The notes beneath the pieces were generated by a model. The model did not search any database. It saw nothing but the letters and a program-made list of their open reading frames with translations, and was not told the DNA's origin. A program made the position numbers and the translations under genes. Source: Nomia melanderi (taxonomy: Eukaryota; Arthropoda; Insecta; Hymenoptera; Halictidae). From it: 64,000 nt of DNA. The stretch lies in contig NW_027475141.1 in NCBI RefSeq assembly GCF_051020985.1, forward strand, positions 868,001 to 932,000. Direction: 5' to 3'. Positions 49,116 through 60,402 of the stretch are shown piece after piece. How positions within the stretch are numbered: position 1 is the first letter of the stretch; every line of letters begins with the position of its first letter.

Positions 49116-50533
49116 GTGGTGCGAGGCCGTTCCCGCTGCACAGATTCATGCGCCAGGGCGTCCTGCAGACAATGCACTTTGATTTATTTCGCTATGTCTA
49201 ATAGCAACCGAGATATCACCAGATATATATTGGATTTTTCCCTGACCCTGACAGTCCGGCCCCACGAGACGGTGATTTTCTCGACCCCTTGAGGTCCGAG
49301 GTCGATCCCGCTGCACAGATTCATGCGCCAGGGCCTCCTACAGACAATGCACTTTGATTTATTGCGTTATCTCTAATAGCACCCGAGATATAACCAGATA
49401 TATATTGGATTTTTCCTTGACCCTGACAGTCCGGCCCAATGTTTCGATGGTTTTCTCGGTCCCTCGTGGTCCGAGGTCGATCCCGCTGCACAGATTCATA
49501 CGCCGAGGCCTCCTATAGATAATTCACTTTGGTTTATTGCGCTATCTCTAATAGCACCCGAGATATCACCAGATATATATTGGATTTATACCTGACCCTG
49601 ACAGTCCGACCCCATGAGACGGTGGTTTTCTCGGCCCCTGGTGGTTCGAGGTCGTTCCCGCTGTACAGATTCATGCGCGAGGGCCTCCTGCAGACAATGC
49701 ACTTTGATTTATTGCGCTATCTGTAATAGCAGCCGAGATATCTCCAGATTTATATTGGATTTTTCCCTGACCCTGTGTGTCCGACCCCATGAGACGGTGG
49801 TTTTCTCGGCCCCTGGTGGTGCGAGGCCGTTCCCGCTGCACAGATTCATGCGCCAGGGCGTCCTGCAGACAATGCACTTTGATTTATTTCGCTATGTCTA
49901 ATAGCAACCGAGATATCACCAGATATATATTGGATTTTTCCCTGACCCTGACAGTCCGGCCCTACGAGACGGTGATTTTCTCGACCCCTTGAGGTCCGAG
50001 GTCGATCCCGCTGCACAGATTCATGCGCCAGGGCCTCCTACAGACAATGCACTTTGATTTATTGCGTTATCTCTAATAGCACCCGAGATATAACCAGATA
50101 TATATTGGATTTTTCCTTGACCCTGACAGTCCGGCCCAATGTTTCGATGGTTTTCTCGGTCCCTCGTGGTTCGAGGTCGATCCCGCTGCACAGATTCATA
50201 CGCCGGGGCCTCCTATAGATAATTCACTTTGGTTTATTGCGCTATCTCCAATAGCACCCGAGATATCACCAGATATATATTGAATTTTTCCCCGACCCTG
50301 AGTGTCCGGCCCCATGTGTCGGTGGTTTTCTCGGCCCCTAGTCGTCCGAGGTCGATCCCGCTGCACAGATTCATGCGCCAGGGCCTCCTACAGACAATGC
50401 ACGTTGATTTATTGCGCTATCTGTAATAGCACCCGAGATATCACCAGATATATATTGGATTTTTCCCTGACCATGACAGTTCGGCCCCATGAGACTGTGA
50501 TTTTCTCGGCCCCCGGTGGTCCGAGGTCGATCC
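49116..50533 (+). repeat. 9-monomer HOR zone, copy 2
   Basis: Matches copy 1 at 1,575 bp with few substitutions (for example TCTCCAATAGC near 50,248 and GACCATGACAG near 50,471). Homology ends near 50,533, where copy 1 continues GATCTCGCTG and this copy GATCCCGCTG. Confidence 0.88.
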
Positions 50534-52009
50534 CGCTGCACAGACTCATGCGCCACGGCCTCCTACAGACAATGCACTTTGATTTATTGCGCTATCTGGA
50601 ATAGCACCCGAGATATCATCAGATATATATTGGATTTTTCCCTGACCCTGACAGTTCGGCCCCATGAGACGGTGATTTTCTCGGCCCCTGGTGGTCCGAG
50701 GTCGTTCCTGCTGCACAGATTCATTCGCCAGTGCCTCCTAGGGACAATGCACTTTGATTTATCGCGCTATCTGTAATAGCACCTGAGATATCATCAGATA
50801 TATATTGAATTTTTCCCCGACCCTGAGCGTCCGGCCCCATGAGACGGTGGTTTTCTCGGCCCCTGGTGGTCCGAGGTCGTTCCCGCTGCACAGCTTCATG
50901 CGCCAGGGCCCGCTGCAGATAATTCACTTTGGTTTAGTGCGCTATCTGTAATAGTACCCGAGATATCACCTGCTATATATTGGATTTTTCCCTGAACCTG
51001 AGTGTCCTGCCCCATGAGACGGTGGTTTTCTCGGCCCCTGGTGGTCCGAGGTCGTTCCCGCTGCACAGATTCTTGCGCCAGGGCCTCCTACAGACAATGC
51101 ACTTTGATTTATTTCGCGATCTGAAGCAGCACCCGAGATATCACCAGATATATATTGGATTTTTCCCTGACCCTGAGTGTCCGGCACCATGGGACGGTGG
51201 TTTCCTCGGCCCCTGGTGGTCCGAGGTCGTTCCCGCTGCACAGATTCATGCGCCAGGGCCTCCTACAGACAATGCACCTTGATTTATTGCGCTATCTCTA
51301 ATAGCATCCGAGATATCGCCAGATATATGTTGGATTTTTCCCTCACCCTGAGTGTCCGGCCCCATGAGACGGCGGTTTTCTCGGCCCCTGGTGGTCCGAG
51401 GTCGTTCCCGCTCCACAGATTCATGCGCCAGGGCCTCCTACAGACAATGCACTTTGATTTATTGGGCTATCTGTAATAGCACCCGAGATATCACCGGATA
51501 TATATTGGATTTTTCCCTGACCCTGAGTGTCCGGCCCAATGTGACGGTGGTTTTCTCGGCCCCTGGTTGTCCGAGGTCGTTCCCGCTGCACAGACTCATG
51601 CGCCAGGGCCTCCTACAGACAATGCACTTTGATTTATTGGGCTATCTGTAATAGCACCCGAGATATCACCGGATATATATTGGATTTTTCCCTGACCCTG
51701 AGTGTCCGGCCCCATGAGACGGTGGTTTTCTCGGCCATTGGTGGTCCGAGGTCGTTCCCGCTGCACATATTCATGCGCCAGGGCCTCCTGCAGATAATTC
51801 ACTTGGGTTTATTGAGCTATCTCTAATAGCACCCGAGATATCACCAGATATATATTGGATTTTCCCCTGACCCTGAGTGTCCGGGCGCATGAGACGGTGG
51901 TTCTCTCGGCCGCTGGTGGTCCGAGGTCGTTCCCGCTGCACATATTCAGCCGCCAGGGCCTCCTGCAGATAATTCACTTTGGTTTATTGCGCTATCTGTA
52001 ATAGCACCC

Positions 52010-52184
52010 GAGATATCACCAGATATATGCTGGATTTTTACATGACCTTGGGTGTCCGGCCCCATGAGACGGTGGTATTCTCGGCCCCTGGTGGTCCGAG
52101 GTCGTTCCCGCTGCACAGATTCATGCGCCAGGGCCTCCTGCAGATAATTCACTTTGGATTATTGCGCTATCTCTAATAGCACCC
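52010..52184 (+). repeat. B/majority hybrid monomer
   Basis: It has ATATATGCTGGATTTTTACA, GACCTTGGGTG, then majority TCCGGCCCCATGAGACGG. The B tract spans about positions 16-45. Confidence 0.85.
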
Positions 52185-52884
52185 GAGATATCACCAGATA
52201 TATATTGGATTTTTCCCTGACCCTGAATGTCCGGCCACATGAGACGGTGGATATCTCTGCCCCTGGTGGTCCGAGGTCGTCCCCACTGCACAGATTCATG
52301 CGCCAGGGCCTCCTGCAGATAATACACTTTGTATTATTGCGCTATATGTAATAGCACCCGAGATAACACCAGATGTATATTGGATTTTTCCCTGACCCTG
52401 AGTGTCCGGCCCCATGAGACGGTGGTTTTCTCGGCCCCTGGTGGTCCGGGGTCGTTCCCGCTGCACAGATTCATGCGACAGGGCCTCCTGCAGACAATGC
52501 ACTTTAGTTTATTGCGCTATCTGTAATAGCACCCGAGAAATCACCAGATATATATTGGAGTTTTCCCTGACCCTGAATGTCCGGCCCCATGGGACGGTGG
52601 TTTTCTCGGCCCCTGGTGGTCCGAGGTCGTTCCCGCTGCACAGATTCATGCGCCAGGGCCTCCTACAGACAATGCACTTTGATTTATTGCGCTATCACTA
52701 TTAGCACCCGAGATATCACCAGATATATATTGGATTCTTCCCTGACCCTGAGTGTCCGGCCCCATGGGACGGTGGTTTTCTAGGCCCCTGGTGGTCCGAG
52801 GTCGTTCCCGCTGCACAGATTCATGCGCCAGGGCCTCCTACAGACAATGCAATTTGATTTATTGCGCTATCTGTAATAGCACCC

Positions 52885-53058
52885 GAGAAAGCACCATATA
52901 TATGCTTGATTTTTACATGACCCTGAGTGAGCGGCCCCGTGAGACTGTGGTTTTCTCGGCCCCTGGTGGTCCGAGGTCGTTCCCGCTGGCCAGATTCATG
53001 CGGCAGGCCTCATACAGACAATGCACTTTGGTTTATTGCGCTATCTCTAATAGCACCC
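52885..53058 (+). repeat. B/majority hybrid monomer, 174 bp
   Basis: The GAGAAAGCACC start and TTTTTACATGACC lead into CTGAGTGAGCGGCCCCGTG. A 1-bp deletion in CGGCAGGCCTCATAC at ~53,004 gives a unit of 174 bp. Confidence 0.85.
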
Positions 53059-53583
53059 GAGATATCACCTGATATATATTGGATTTTCCCCTGACCCTGA
53101 GTGTCCGGCCCCATGAGACTGTGGTTTTCTCGGCCCCTGGTGGTCCGAGGTCGTTCCCGCTGCACAGATCCATGCGCCAGGTCCTTCTACAGACAATGCA
53201 CTTTGGTTTATTGCGCTATGTCTAATAGCACCCGCGATATCACCAGATATATATTGGATTTTTCCCTGACCCTGAGTGTCCGGCCCCATGAGACGGTGGT
53301 TTTCTCGGCCCCTGGTGGTCCGAGGTCGTTCCCGCTTCACAGATGCATGCGCCAGGGCCTCCTGCAGATAATTCACTTTGGTTTATTGCGCTATCTCTAA
53401 TTGCACCCGAGATATCACCAGATATATATTGGATTTTTCTCTGACCCTGTGTGTCCGGCCCCATGAGACGTTGGTTTTCTCGGCCCCTGGTGGTCCGAGG
53501 TCGTTCCCGTTGCCCAGATTCATGCGCCAGGGCCTGCTGCAGACAATGCACTTTGATTTATTGTGCTATCTGTAATAGCACCC
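53059..53583 (+). repeat. 3-monomer repeat copy 1 (525 bp)
   Basis: The trio contains CAGATCCATGCGCCAGGTCC, a CCCGCGATATC unit with CGCTTCACAGATGC, and a TGTGTGTCCGG unit. It recurs at +525 (first two units) and at +1,575. Confidence 0.88.
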
Positions 53584-53933
53584 GAGATATCACCAGATAT
53601 ATATTGGATTTTCCCCTGACCCTGAGTGTCCGGCCCCATGAGACTGTGGTTTTCTCGGCCCCTGGTGGTCCGAGGTCGTTCCCGCTGCACAGATCCATGC
53701 GCCAGGTCCTTCTACAGACAATGCACTTTGGTTTATTGCGCTATGTCTAATAGCACCCGCGATATCACCAGATATATATTGGATTTTTCCCTGACCCTGA
53801 GTGTCCGGCCCCATGAGACGGTGGTTTTCTCGGCCCCTGGTGGTCCGAGGTCGTTCCCGCTTCACAGATGCATGCGCCAGGGCCTCCTGCAGATAATTCA
53901 CTTTGGTTTATTGCGCTATCTCTAATAGCACCC
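53584..53933 (+). repeat. 3-monomer repeat, partial copy 2 (350 bp)
   Basis: The first two units are repeated almost without change. The third unit of the trio is not; a GGACTTTTCCCTG unit follows instead. Confidence 0.85.
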
Positions 53934-54108
53934 GAGATATCACCAGATATATATTGGACTTTTCCCTGACCCTGGGTGTCCGGCCCCATGAGACGGTGGT
54001 TTTCTCGTCCCCTGGTGGTCCGAGGTCGTTCCCGCAGCTCAGATTCATGCGCCAGGACCTCCTGCAGATAATTCACTTTGGTTTGTTGCGCTATCTCTAA
54101 TGGCACCC

Positions 54109-54360
54109 AAGATATCACCCGATACATATTGGATTTTCCCCTGACCCAGAGTGTCCGGCCCCATGTGACGGTGGTTTTCTCGGCCCCTGGTGGTCCGAGG
54201 TCGTTCAGGCTGCACAGGTTCATGCGCCAGGGCCCCCTGCAGATAATTCACTCTGGTTTTTTGCGCTATCTCTAATAGCACCCGAGATATCACCAGATAT
54301 ATATTGGATTTTCCCCTGACCATGAGTGTCCGGCCCAATAGGAACGGTGGTGTTCTCGGC
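54109..54360 (+). repeat. Segment duplicated at +4,894 bp, copy 1
   Basis: Contains GACCCAGAGTGTCCGG, CCATGTGACGG, GGTTTTTTGCGC and the insertion variant CAATAGGAACGG. Confidence 0.82.
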
Positions 54361-54633
54361 CCCTGGTGGTTCGAGGTCGTTCCCGCTGCACAGATTCATG
54401 CGCCAGGTCCTTCTACAGACAATGCACTTTGATTTATTGCGCTATCTGTAATAGCACCCGAGATATCATCAGATATATATTGGATTTTCCCCTGACCCTG
54501 AGCGTCCGGCCCCATGAGACTGTGGTTTTCTCGGCCCCTGGTGGTGCGAGGTCGATCCCGCTGGCCAGATTCATGCGGCAGGCCTCATATAGACAATGCA
54601 CTTTGGTTTATTGCGCTATCTCTAATAGCACCC

Positions 54634-55158
54634 GAGATATCACCTGATATATATTGGATTTTCCCCTGACCCTGAGCTTCCGGCCCCATGAGACTGTGGT
54701 TTTCTCGGCCCCTGGTGGTCCGAGGTCGTTCCCGCTGCACAGATCCATGCGCCAGGTCCTTCTACAGACAATGCACTTTGGTTTATTGCGCTATGTCTAA
54801 TAGCACCCGCGATATCACCAGATATATATTGGATTTTTCCCTGACCCTGAGTGTCCGGCCCCATGAGACGGTGGTTTTCTCGGCCCCTGGTGGTCCGAGG
54901 TCGTTCCCGCTTCACAGATGCATGCGCCAGGGCCTCCTGCAGATAATTCACTTTGGTTTATTGCGCTATCTCTAATTGCACCCGAGATATCAGCAGATAT
55001 ATATTGGATTTTTCCCTAACCCTGTGTGTTCGGCCCCATGAGACGGTGGTTTTCTCGGCCCCTGGTGGTCCGAGGTCGTTCCCGTTGCCCAGATTCATGC
55101 GCCAGGGCCTGCTGCAGACAATGCACTTTGATTTATTGCGCTATCTGTAATAGCACCC
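54634..55158 (+). repeat. 3-monomer repeat copy 3, at +1,575 bp
   Basis: All three units are present again, with small changes (GAGCTTCCGG, CAGCAGATATAT, TGTGTGTTCGG). The unit upstream of it, with GGCAGGCCTCATA, also matches the unit upstream of copy 1, so the 9-monomer block is longer than the trio. Confidence 0.85.
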
Positions 55159-56378
55159 GAGATATCACCAGATATATATTGGATTTTTCCCTGACCCTGA
55201 GTGTCCGGCCCCATGAGACGGTGGTTTTCACGGCCCCTGGTGGTCCGAGGTCGTTCCCGCTTCACGGATGCATGCGCCAGGCCTCCTACAGACAATGCAC
55301 TTTGGTTTATTGCGCTATCTCTAATAGCACCCGAGATATCACCAGATATATATTGGATTTTTCCCGGACACTGAGTGTCCGGCCCCATGTGACCGTGATT
55401 TTCTCGGCCCCTGGTGCTCCGAAGTAGTTCCCGCTGGCCAGATTCATGCGCCAGGCCTCCTACAGACAATGCAGTTTGGTTTATTGCGCTATCTGTAATA
55501 GCACCCGAGATATCAACAGATATATATTGGATTTTTCCCTGACCCTGAGTGTCCGGCCCCATGAGACGGTGGTTTTCTCGGCCCCTAGTGGTCCGAGGTC
55601 GTACCCGCTGGCCAGATTCATGCGGCAGGCCTCATACAGACAATGCACTTTGGTTTATTGCGCTATCTCTAATAGCACCCGAGATATCACCTGATATATA
55701 TTGGATTTTCCACTGACCTTGAGTGTCCGGCCCCATGGGACTGTGGTTTTCTCGGCCCCTGGTGGTCCGAGGTCGTTCCCGCTGCACAGATTCATGCGCC
55801 AGGTCCTTCTACAGACAATGCACTTTTATTTATTGCGCTATCTGTAATAGCACCCGAGATATCACCAGATATATATTGGATTTTTCCCTGACCCTGAGTG
55901 TCCGGCCCCATGAGACGGTGGTTTTCTCGGCCCCTGATTGTCCCAGGTCATTCCCGCTGCACAGATTCATGCGCCAGGGCCTCCTGCAGATAATTCACTT
56001 TGGTTTATTGCGCTATCTCTAATAGCACCCGAGATATCACCAGATATATATTGGATTTCACCCTGACCCTGAGTGTCCGGCCCCATGAGACGGTGGTTTT
56101 CTCATCCCCTGGTGGTCCGCGGTCGTTCCCGCAGGCCAGATTCATGCGCCAGGCCTCCTACAGACAATGCACTTTGGTTTATTGCGCTATCTCTAATAGC
56201 ACCCGAGATATCACCAGATATATATTGGATTTTCCCCTGACCCTGGGTGTCCGGCCCCATGAAACCGTGGTTTTCTCGGCCCCTGGTGCTCCGAGGTCGT
56301 TCCCGCTGGCCAGATTCATGCGCCAGGCCTCCTGCAGACAATGCACTTTGGTTTATTGCGCTATCTGTAATAGCACCA

Positions 56379-56553
56379 TAGATATCACCAGATATATGCT
56401 GGATTTTTACATGACCTTGGGTGACGGATTCCGAATATCTGTAATTTTCTCGGCCCCTGGTGGTCCGAGTTCGTTCCCGCTGCACAGATTCATGCGCCAG
56501 GTCCTTCAACAGACAATGCACTTTGATTTATTGCGCTATCTGTAATAGCACCC
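56379..56553 (+). repeat. Type B monomer, GATTCCGAATATC form
   Basis: Preceded by TAGCACCATAGATATC, with GAGTTCGTTCCC and GCCAGGTCCTTCAACAG at its 3' part. It lies between two subfamilies found only in the 53-61 kb region. Confidence 0.88.
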
Positions 56554-57253
56554 GAGATATCACCAGATATATATTGGATTTTCCCCTGACCCTGAGTGTC
56601 CGGCCCCGTGAGGCGGTGGTTTTCTCGGCCCCTGGTGGTTCGAGGTCGTTCCCGCTATACAGATTCATGCGCCAGGGCCTCCTGCAGATAATTCACTTTG
56701 GTTTATTGCGCTATCTGTAATAGCACCCGAGATATCACCAGATATATATTGAATTTTACCCTGACCCTGAGTGTCCGGCCTCATGAGACGGTGGTTTTCT
56801 CGGCCCCTGGTGGTCCGAGGTCGTTCCCGCTGCACAGATTCATGCGCCAGGGCCTCCTGCAGATAATTCACTTTGGATTATTGCGCTATCTCTAATAGCA
56901 CCCGAGATATCACTAGATATATATTGGATTTTCCCCTGTCCCTGAGTGTCCGGCATCATGAGACGGTGGTTTTCTCGGTCGCTGGTGGTCCGAGGTCGTT
57001 CCCGCTGCACATATTCATCCGCCAGGGCCTCCTGCAGATAATTCACTTTGGTTTATTGCGCTATCTGTAATAGCACCCGAGATATCACCAGATATATATT
57101 GGATTTTCTCCTGACCCTGAGTGTGCGGCCCCATGAGACGGTGGTTTTCTCGGCCCCCGGTGGTCCGAGGTCGTTCCCGCTATACAGATTCATGCGCCAG
57201 GGCCTCCTGCAGATAATTCACTTTGGTTTATTGCGCTATCTCTAATAGCACCC
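56554..57253 (+). repeat. 4-monomer segment, copy 1 of a CCCCGTGAGGCGG pair
   Basis: The first unit has CCCCGTGAGGCGG and the second GAATTTTACCCTG. The same pair occurs at 57,254/57,429 and at 58,653/58,828. The partial last unit of the window at 63,902 again has CCCCGTGAGGCGG. Confidence 0.83.
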
Positions 57254-57603
57254 GAGATATCACCAGATATATATTGGATTTTCCCCTGACCCTGAGTGTC
57301 CGGCCCCGTGAGGCGGTGGTTTTCTCGGCCCCTGGTGGTCCGAGGTCGTTCCCGCTGCACAGATTCATGCGCCAGGGCCTCCTGCAGATAATTCACTTTG
57401 GTTAATTGCGCTATCTGTAATAGCACCCGAGATATCACCAGATATATATTGAATTTTACCCTGACCCTGAGTGTCCGGCCCCATGAGACGGTGGTTTTCT
57501 CGACCCCTGGTGGTCCGAGGTCGTTCCCGCTGCACAGATTCATGCGCCAGGGCCTCCTGCAGATAATTCACTTTGGTTTATTGCGCTATCTGTAATAGCA
57601 CCC
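57254..57603 (+). repeat. CCCCGTGAGGCGG / GAATTTTACCC pair, copy 2
   Basis: Two units homologous to 56,554-56,903 at 700 bp. The second has CTCGACCCCTGG. Confidence 0.83.
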
Positions 57604-57952
57604 GAGATATCACCAGATATATATTGGATTTTTCCCTGACCCTGAGTGTCCGGCCCCATGAGACGGTGGTTTTCTCAGCCCCTGGTGTTCCGAGGTCGTT
57701 CCCGCTGGCCAGATTCATGCGCCAGGCCTCCTACAGACAATGCACTTTGGTTTATTGCGCTATCTGTAATAGCACCCGAGATATCACCAGATATATATTG
57801 GATTTTTCCCTGACCCTGAGTGTCCGGCCCCATGCGTCGGTGGTTTTCTCGACCCCTGGTGGTCCGAGGTCGGTACTGCGGCACAGATTCATGCAGAAGG
57901 GCCTCATACGGAGAATGCACTTCGATTTATTGCGCTATCTCTAATAGGACCC

Positions 57953-58127
57953 GAGATATCACCAGGTATATACTGGATTTTTACATGACCTTGGGTGACG
58001 GATACCGAAAATCTGTAATTTTCTCGGCCCTTGGTGTTCCGAGGTCGTTCCTGCTGCACACATTCATGCGCCAGGGCCTCCGGCAGACAATGCACTTTGA
58101 TTTCTCGCGCTATCTCGAATAGCACCC
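57953..58127 (+). repeat. Type B monomer, GGTATATACTGG form
   Basis: It has CACCAGGTATATACTGG and GACGGATACCG, then GGCCCTTGGTGTTCCGAGG and CTCCGGCAGAC. It is followed by a hybrid and then another type B unit, recalling the B-hybrid-B order of the 4-monomer HOR. Confidence 0.88.
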
Positions 58128-58302
58128 GAGATATCACCAGATATACACTGGATTTTTGCATGACCTTGGGTGTTCGGCCTTATGTGTCGGTGGTTTTCTC
58201 GGCCCCTGGTGTTCCGACGTCGTTCCCGCTGCACAGATTCATGCGCCAGGGCCTCCTGCAGATAATTCACTTTGGATTATTGCGCTATCTGTAGTAGCAC
58301 CC
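58128..58302 (+). repeat. B/majority hybrid monomer
   Basis: TACACTGGATTTTTGCATGAC and CTTGGGTGTTCGGCC lead into TTATGTGTCGGTGG. It is a diverged relative of the hybrids at 33,816, 34,516 and 44,313. Confidence 0.85.
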
Positions 58303-58477
58303 GAGAAAGCACCATTTATATGCTGGATTTTTACATGACTTTGGGTGACGGATACCGAAAATCTGTAATTTTCTCGACCCCTGGTGGTCCGATGTCGTTC
58401 CCGCTGCACAGATGCATGCGCCAGGTCCTCCTGCAGATAAGTTACTTTGGTTTATTGCGCTTTCTCTAATAGCACCC
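58303..58477 (+). repeat. Type B monomer, GAGAAAGCACC form
   Basis: It has CACCATTTATATGCTGG and ends AGATAAGTTACTTTGG. Last unit of the B-hybrid-B triplet. Confidence 0.88.
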
Positions 58478-58652
58478 GAGATATCACCAGATATATATTG
58501 TATTTTCCCCTGACCCTGAGTATCCGACCCCATGAGACGGTGGTTTTCTCGGCCCCTGGTGGTCCGAGGACGTTGCCGCTGCACAGACTCATGCGCCAGG
58601 GACTCCTACAGACAATGCACTTTCATCTATTGCGCTGTCTGTAATAGCACCC

Positions 58653-59002
58653 GAGATATCACCAGATATATATTGGATTTTCCCCTGACCCTGAGTGCCC
58701 GGCCCCGTGAGGCGGTGGTTTTCTCGGCCCCTGGTGGTCCGATGTCGTTCCCACTGCACAGATGCATGCGCCAGGGCCTCCTGCAGATAATGCACTTTGA
58801 TTATTTGGGCTATCTCTAATAGCACCCGATATTTCACCAGAGATATATTGAATTTTACCCTGACCCTGAGTGTCCGGCCCCATGAGACGGTGGTTTTCTC
58901 GGCACCTGGTGGTCCGAGGTCGTTCCCGCTGCACAGATTCATGCGCCAGGGCCTCCTGCAGATAATTCACTTTGGTTTATTGCGCTATCTCTAATGGCAC
59001 CC
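58653..59002 (+). repeat. CCCCGTGAGGCGG / GAATTTTACCC pair, copy 3
   Basis: More diverged than copies 1 and 2: CCCGATATTTCACCAGAG at the start of the second unit and TTATTTGGGCTATC at the end of the first. Confidence 0.78.
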
Positions 59003-59254
59003 GAGATATCACCAGATACATATTGGATTTTCCCCTGACCCAGAGTGTCCGGCCCCATGTGACGGTGGTTTTCTCGGCCCCTGGTGGTCCGAGGTCGTTC
59101 CCGCTGCACAGCTTCATGCGCCAGGGCCTCCTGCAGATAATTCACTCTGGTTTTTTGCGCTATCTCTAATAGCACCCGAGATATCACCAGATATATATTG
59201 GATTTTCCCCTGACCATGAGTGTCCGGCCCAATAGGAACGGTGGTTTTCTCGGC
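59003..59254 (+). repeat. Segment duplicated at +4,894 bp, copy 2
   Basis: Same ordered markers as 54,109-54,360, including CAATAGGAACGG. 28 monomers separate the copies. Confidence 0.82.
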
Positions 59255-59528
59255 CCCTGGTGGTCCGAGGTCGTTCCCACCGCACAGATTCATGCGCCAG
59301 GGCCTCCTGTAGATAATTCACTTTATATTATTGCGTTAAATGTAATAGCACCCGAGATATCACCAGATGTATATTGGATTTTTCCCTGACCCTGAGTGTC
59401 CGGCCCCATGAGACGGTGGTTTTCTCGGCCCCTGGTGGTCCGAGGTCGTTCCCGCTGCACAGATTCATGCGCCAGGGCCTCCTACAGACAACGCAATTTG
59501 GCTTATTGCGCGATCTGTAATAGCACCC

Positions 59529-59703
59529 GAGATATCACATGATATATGCTGGATTTTTACATGACCCTGAGTGTCCGGCAACATGGGACGGTGGTTTTCT
59601 CGGCCCCTGGTGGTCCGAGGTCGTTCCCGCTGCACAGATTTATGCGCCAGGGCCTCCTCCAGATAATTCACTTTGGCTTATTGCGCTATATGTAATAGCA
59701 CCC
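59529..59703 (+). repeat. B/majority hybrid monomer
   Basis: CACATGATATATGCTGG and TTTTTACATGACC are followed by majority CTGAGTGTCCGG, then CAACATGGGACGG. Confidence 0.82.
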
Positions 59704-59704
59704 G

Positions 59705-60226
59705 AGATATCACCAGATGTATATTGGATTTTTCCCTGACCCTGAGTGTCCGCCCCATGAGACGGTGGTTTTCTCGGCCCCTGGTGGTCCGAGGTCGTTC
59801 CCGCTGCACAGATTTATGCGCCAGGGCCTCCTCCAGATAATTCACTTTGGCTTATTGCGCTATCTGTAATAGCACCCGAGATATCACCAGATATATTTTG
59901 GATATTCTCCTGACCCTGAGGGTCCGGCCCCATGAGGCGGTGGTTTTCTCGGCCCCAGGTAGTCCGAGGTCGTTCCCGCTGCACATATTTATGCGCCAGG
60001 GCCTCCTGCAGATAATTCACTTTGTATGATTGCGCTATATGTAATAGCACCCGAGATATCACCAGATGTATATTGGATTTTTCCCTGACCCTGAGTGTCC
60101 GCCCCATGAGACGGTGGTTTTCTCGGCCCCTGGTGGTCCGAGGTCGTTCCCGCTGCACGGATTCATGCGACAGGGCCTCCTACAGACAATGCACTTTGAT
60201 TTATTGCGCTATCTGTAATAGCACCC
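59705..60226 (+). repeat. Monomers with CAGATGTATATTGG and GTGTCCGCCCC
   Basis: A 2-bp deletion (GTGTCCGCCCCATG in place of GTGTCCGGCCCCATG) occurs near 59,748 and 60,097, 349 bp apart. Both units share CAGATGTATATTGG. Confidence 0.8.
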
Positions 60227-60402
60227 GAGAAAGCACCATATATATGCTGGATTTTTACATGACCCTGAGTGAGCGGAAACCGTGAGACGGTGGTTTTCTC
60301 GGCCCCTGGTGGTCCGAGGTCGATCCTGCTACACAGATTCATGCGCCAGGGCCTCATGCAGACAATGCACTTTGATTTATTGCGGTATATGTAATAGCAC
60401 CC
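60227..60402 (+). repeat. B/majority hybrid monomer, 176 bp
   Basis: GAGAAAGCACC start, TTTTTACATGACC, then CTGAGTGAGCGGAAACCGTG, which has one extra base relative to the hybrid at 52,885. The AGTGAGCGG marker links the two. Confidence 0.83.

Larger units (their letters stand above)
50534..53058 (+). repeat. Non-HOR mixed monomers
   Basis: About 14 units close to the majority type, with scattered private changes (CACCGGATATAT twice near 51.5-51.7 kb; CAGATATATGTTGG near 51.32 kb). I see only a weak 175-bp relation between the adjacent units at ~51.48 and ~51.66 kb, and no larger repeat. Confidence 0.7.

Noticed and set aside
53765..54223. 152-codon minus-strand frame
   Set aside because: Produced by loss of the usual stops in two units. 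Its sequence is only the reverse translation of the monomer.
56000..56545. 181-codon open frame on the plus strand, the longest in the window
   Set aside because: It is a read-through of three successive satellite units, two of them 174 bp long. The translation is the same motif as in every other unit, and no family resemblance is visible.
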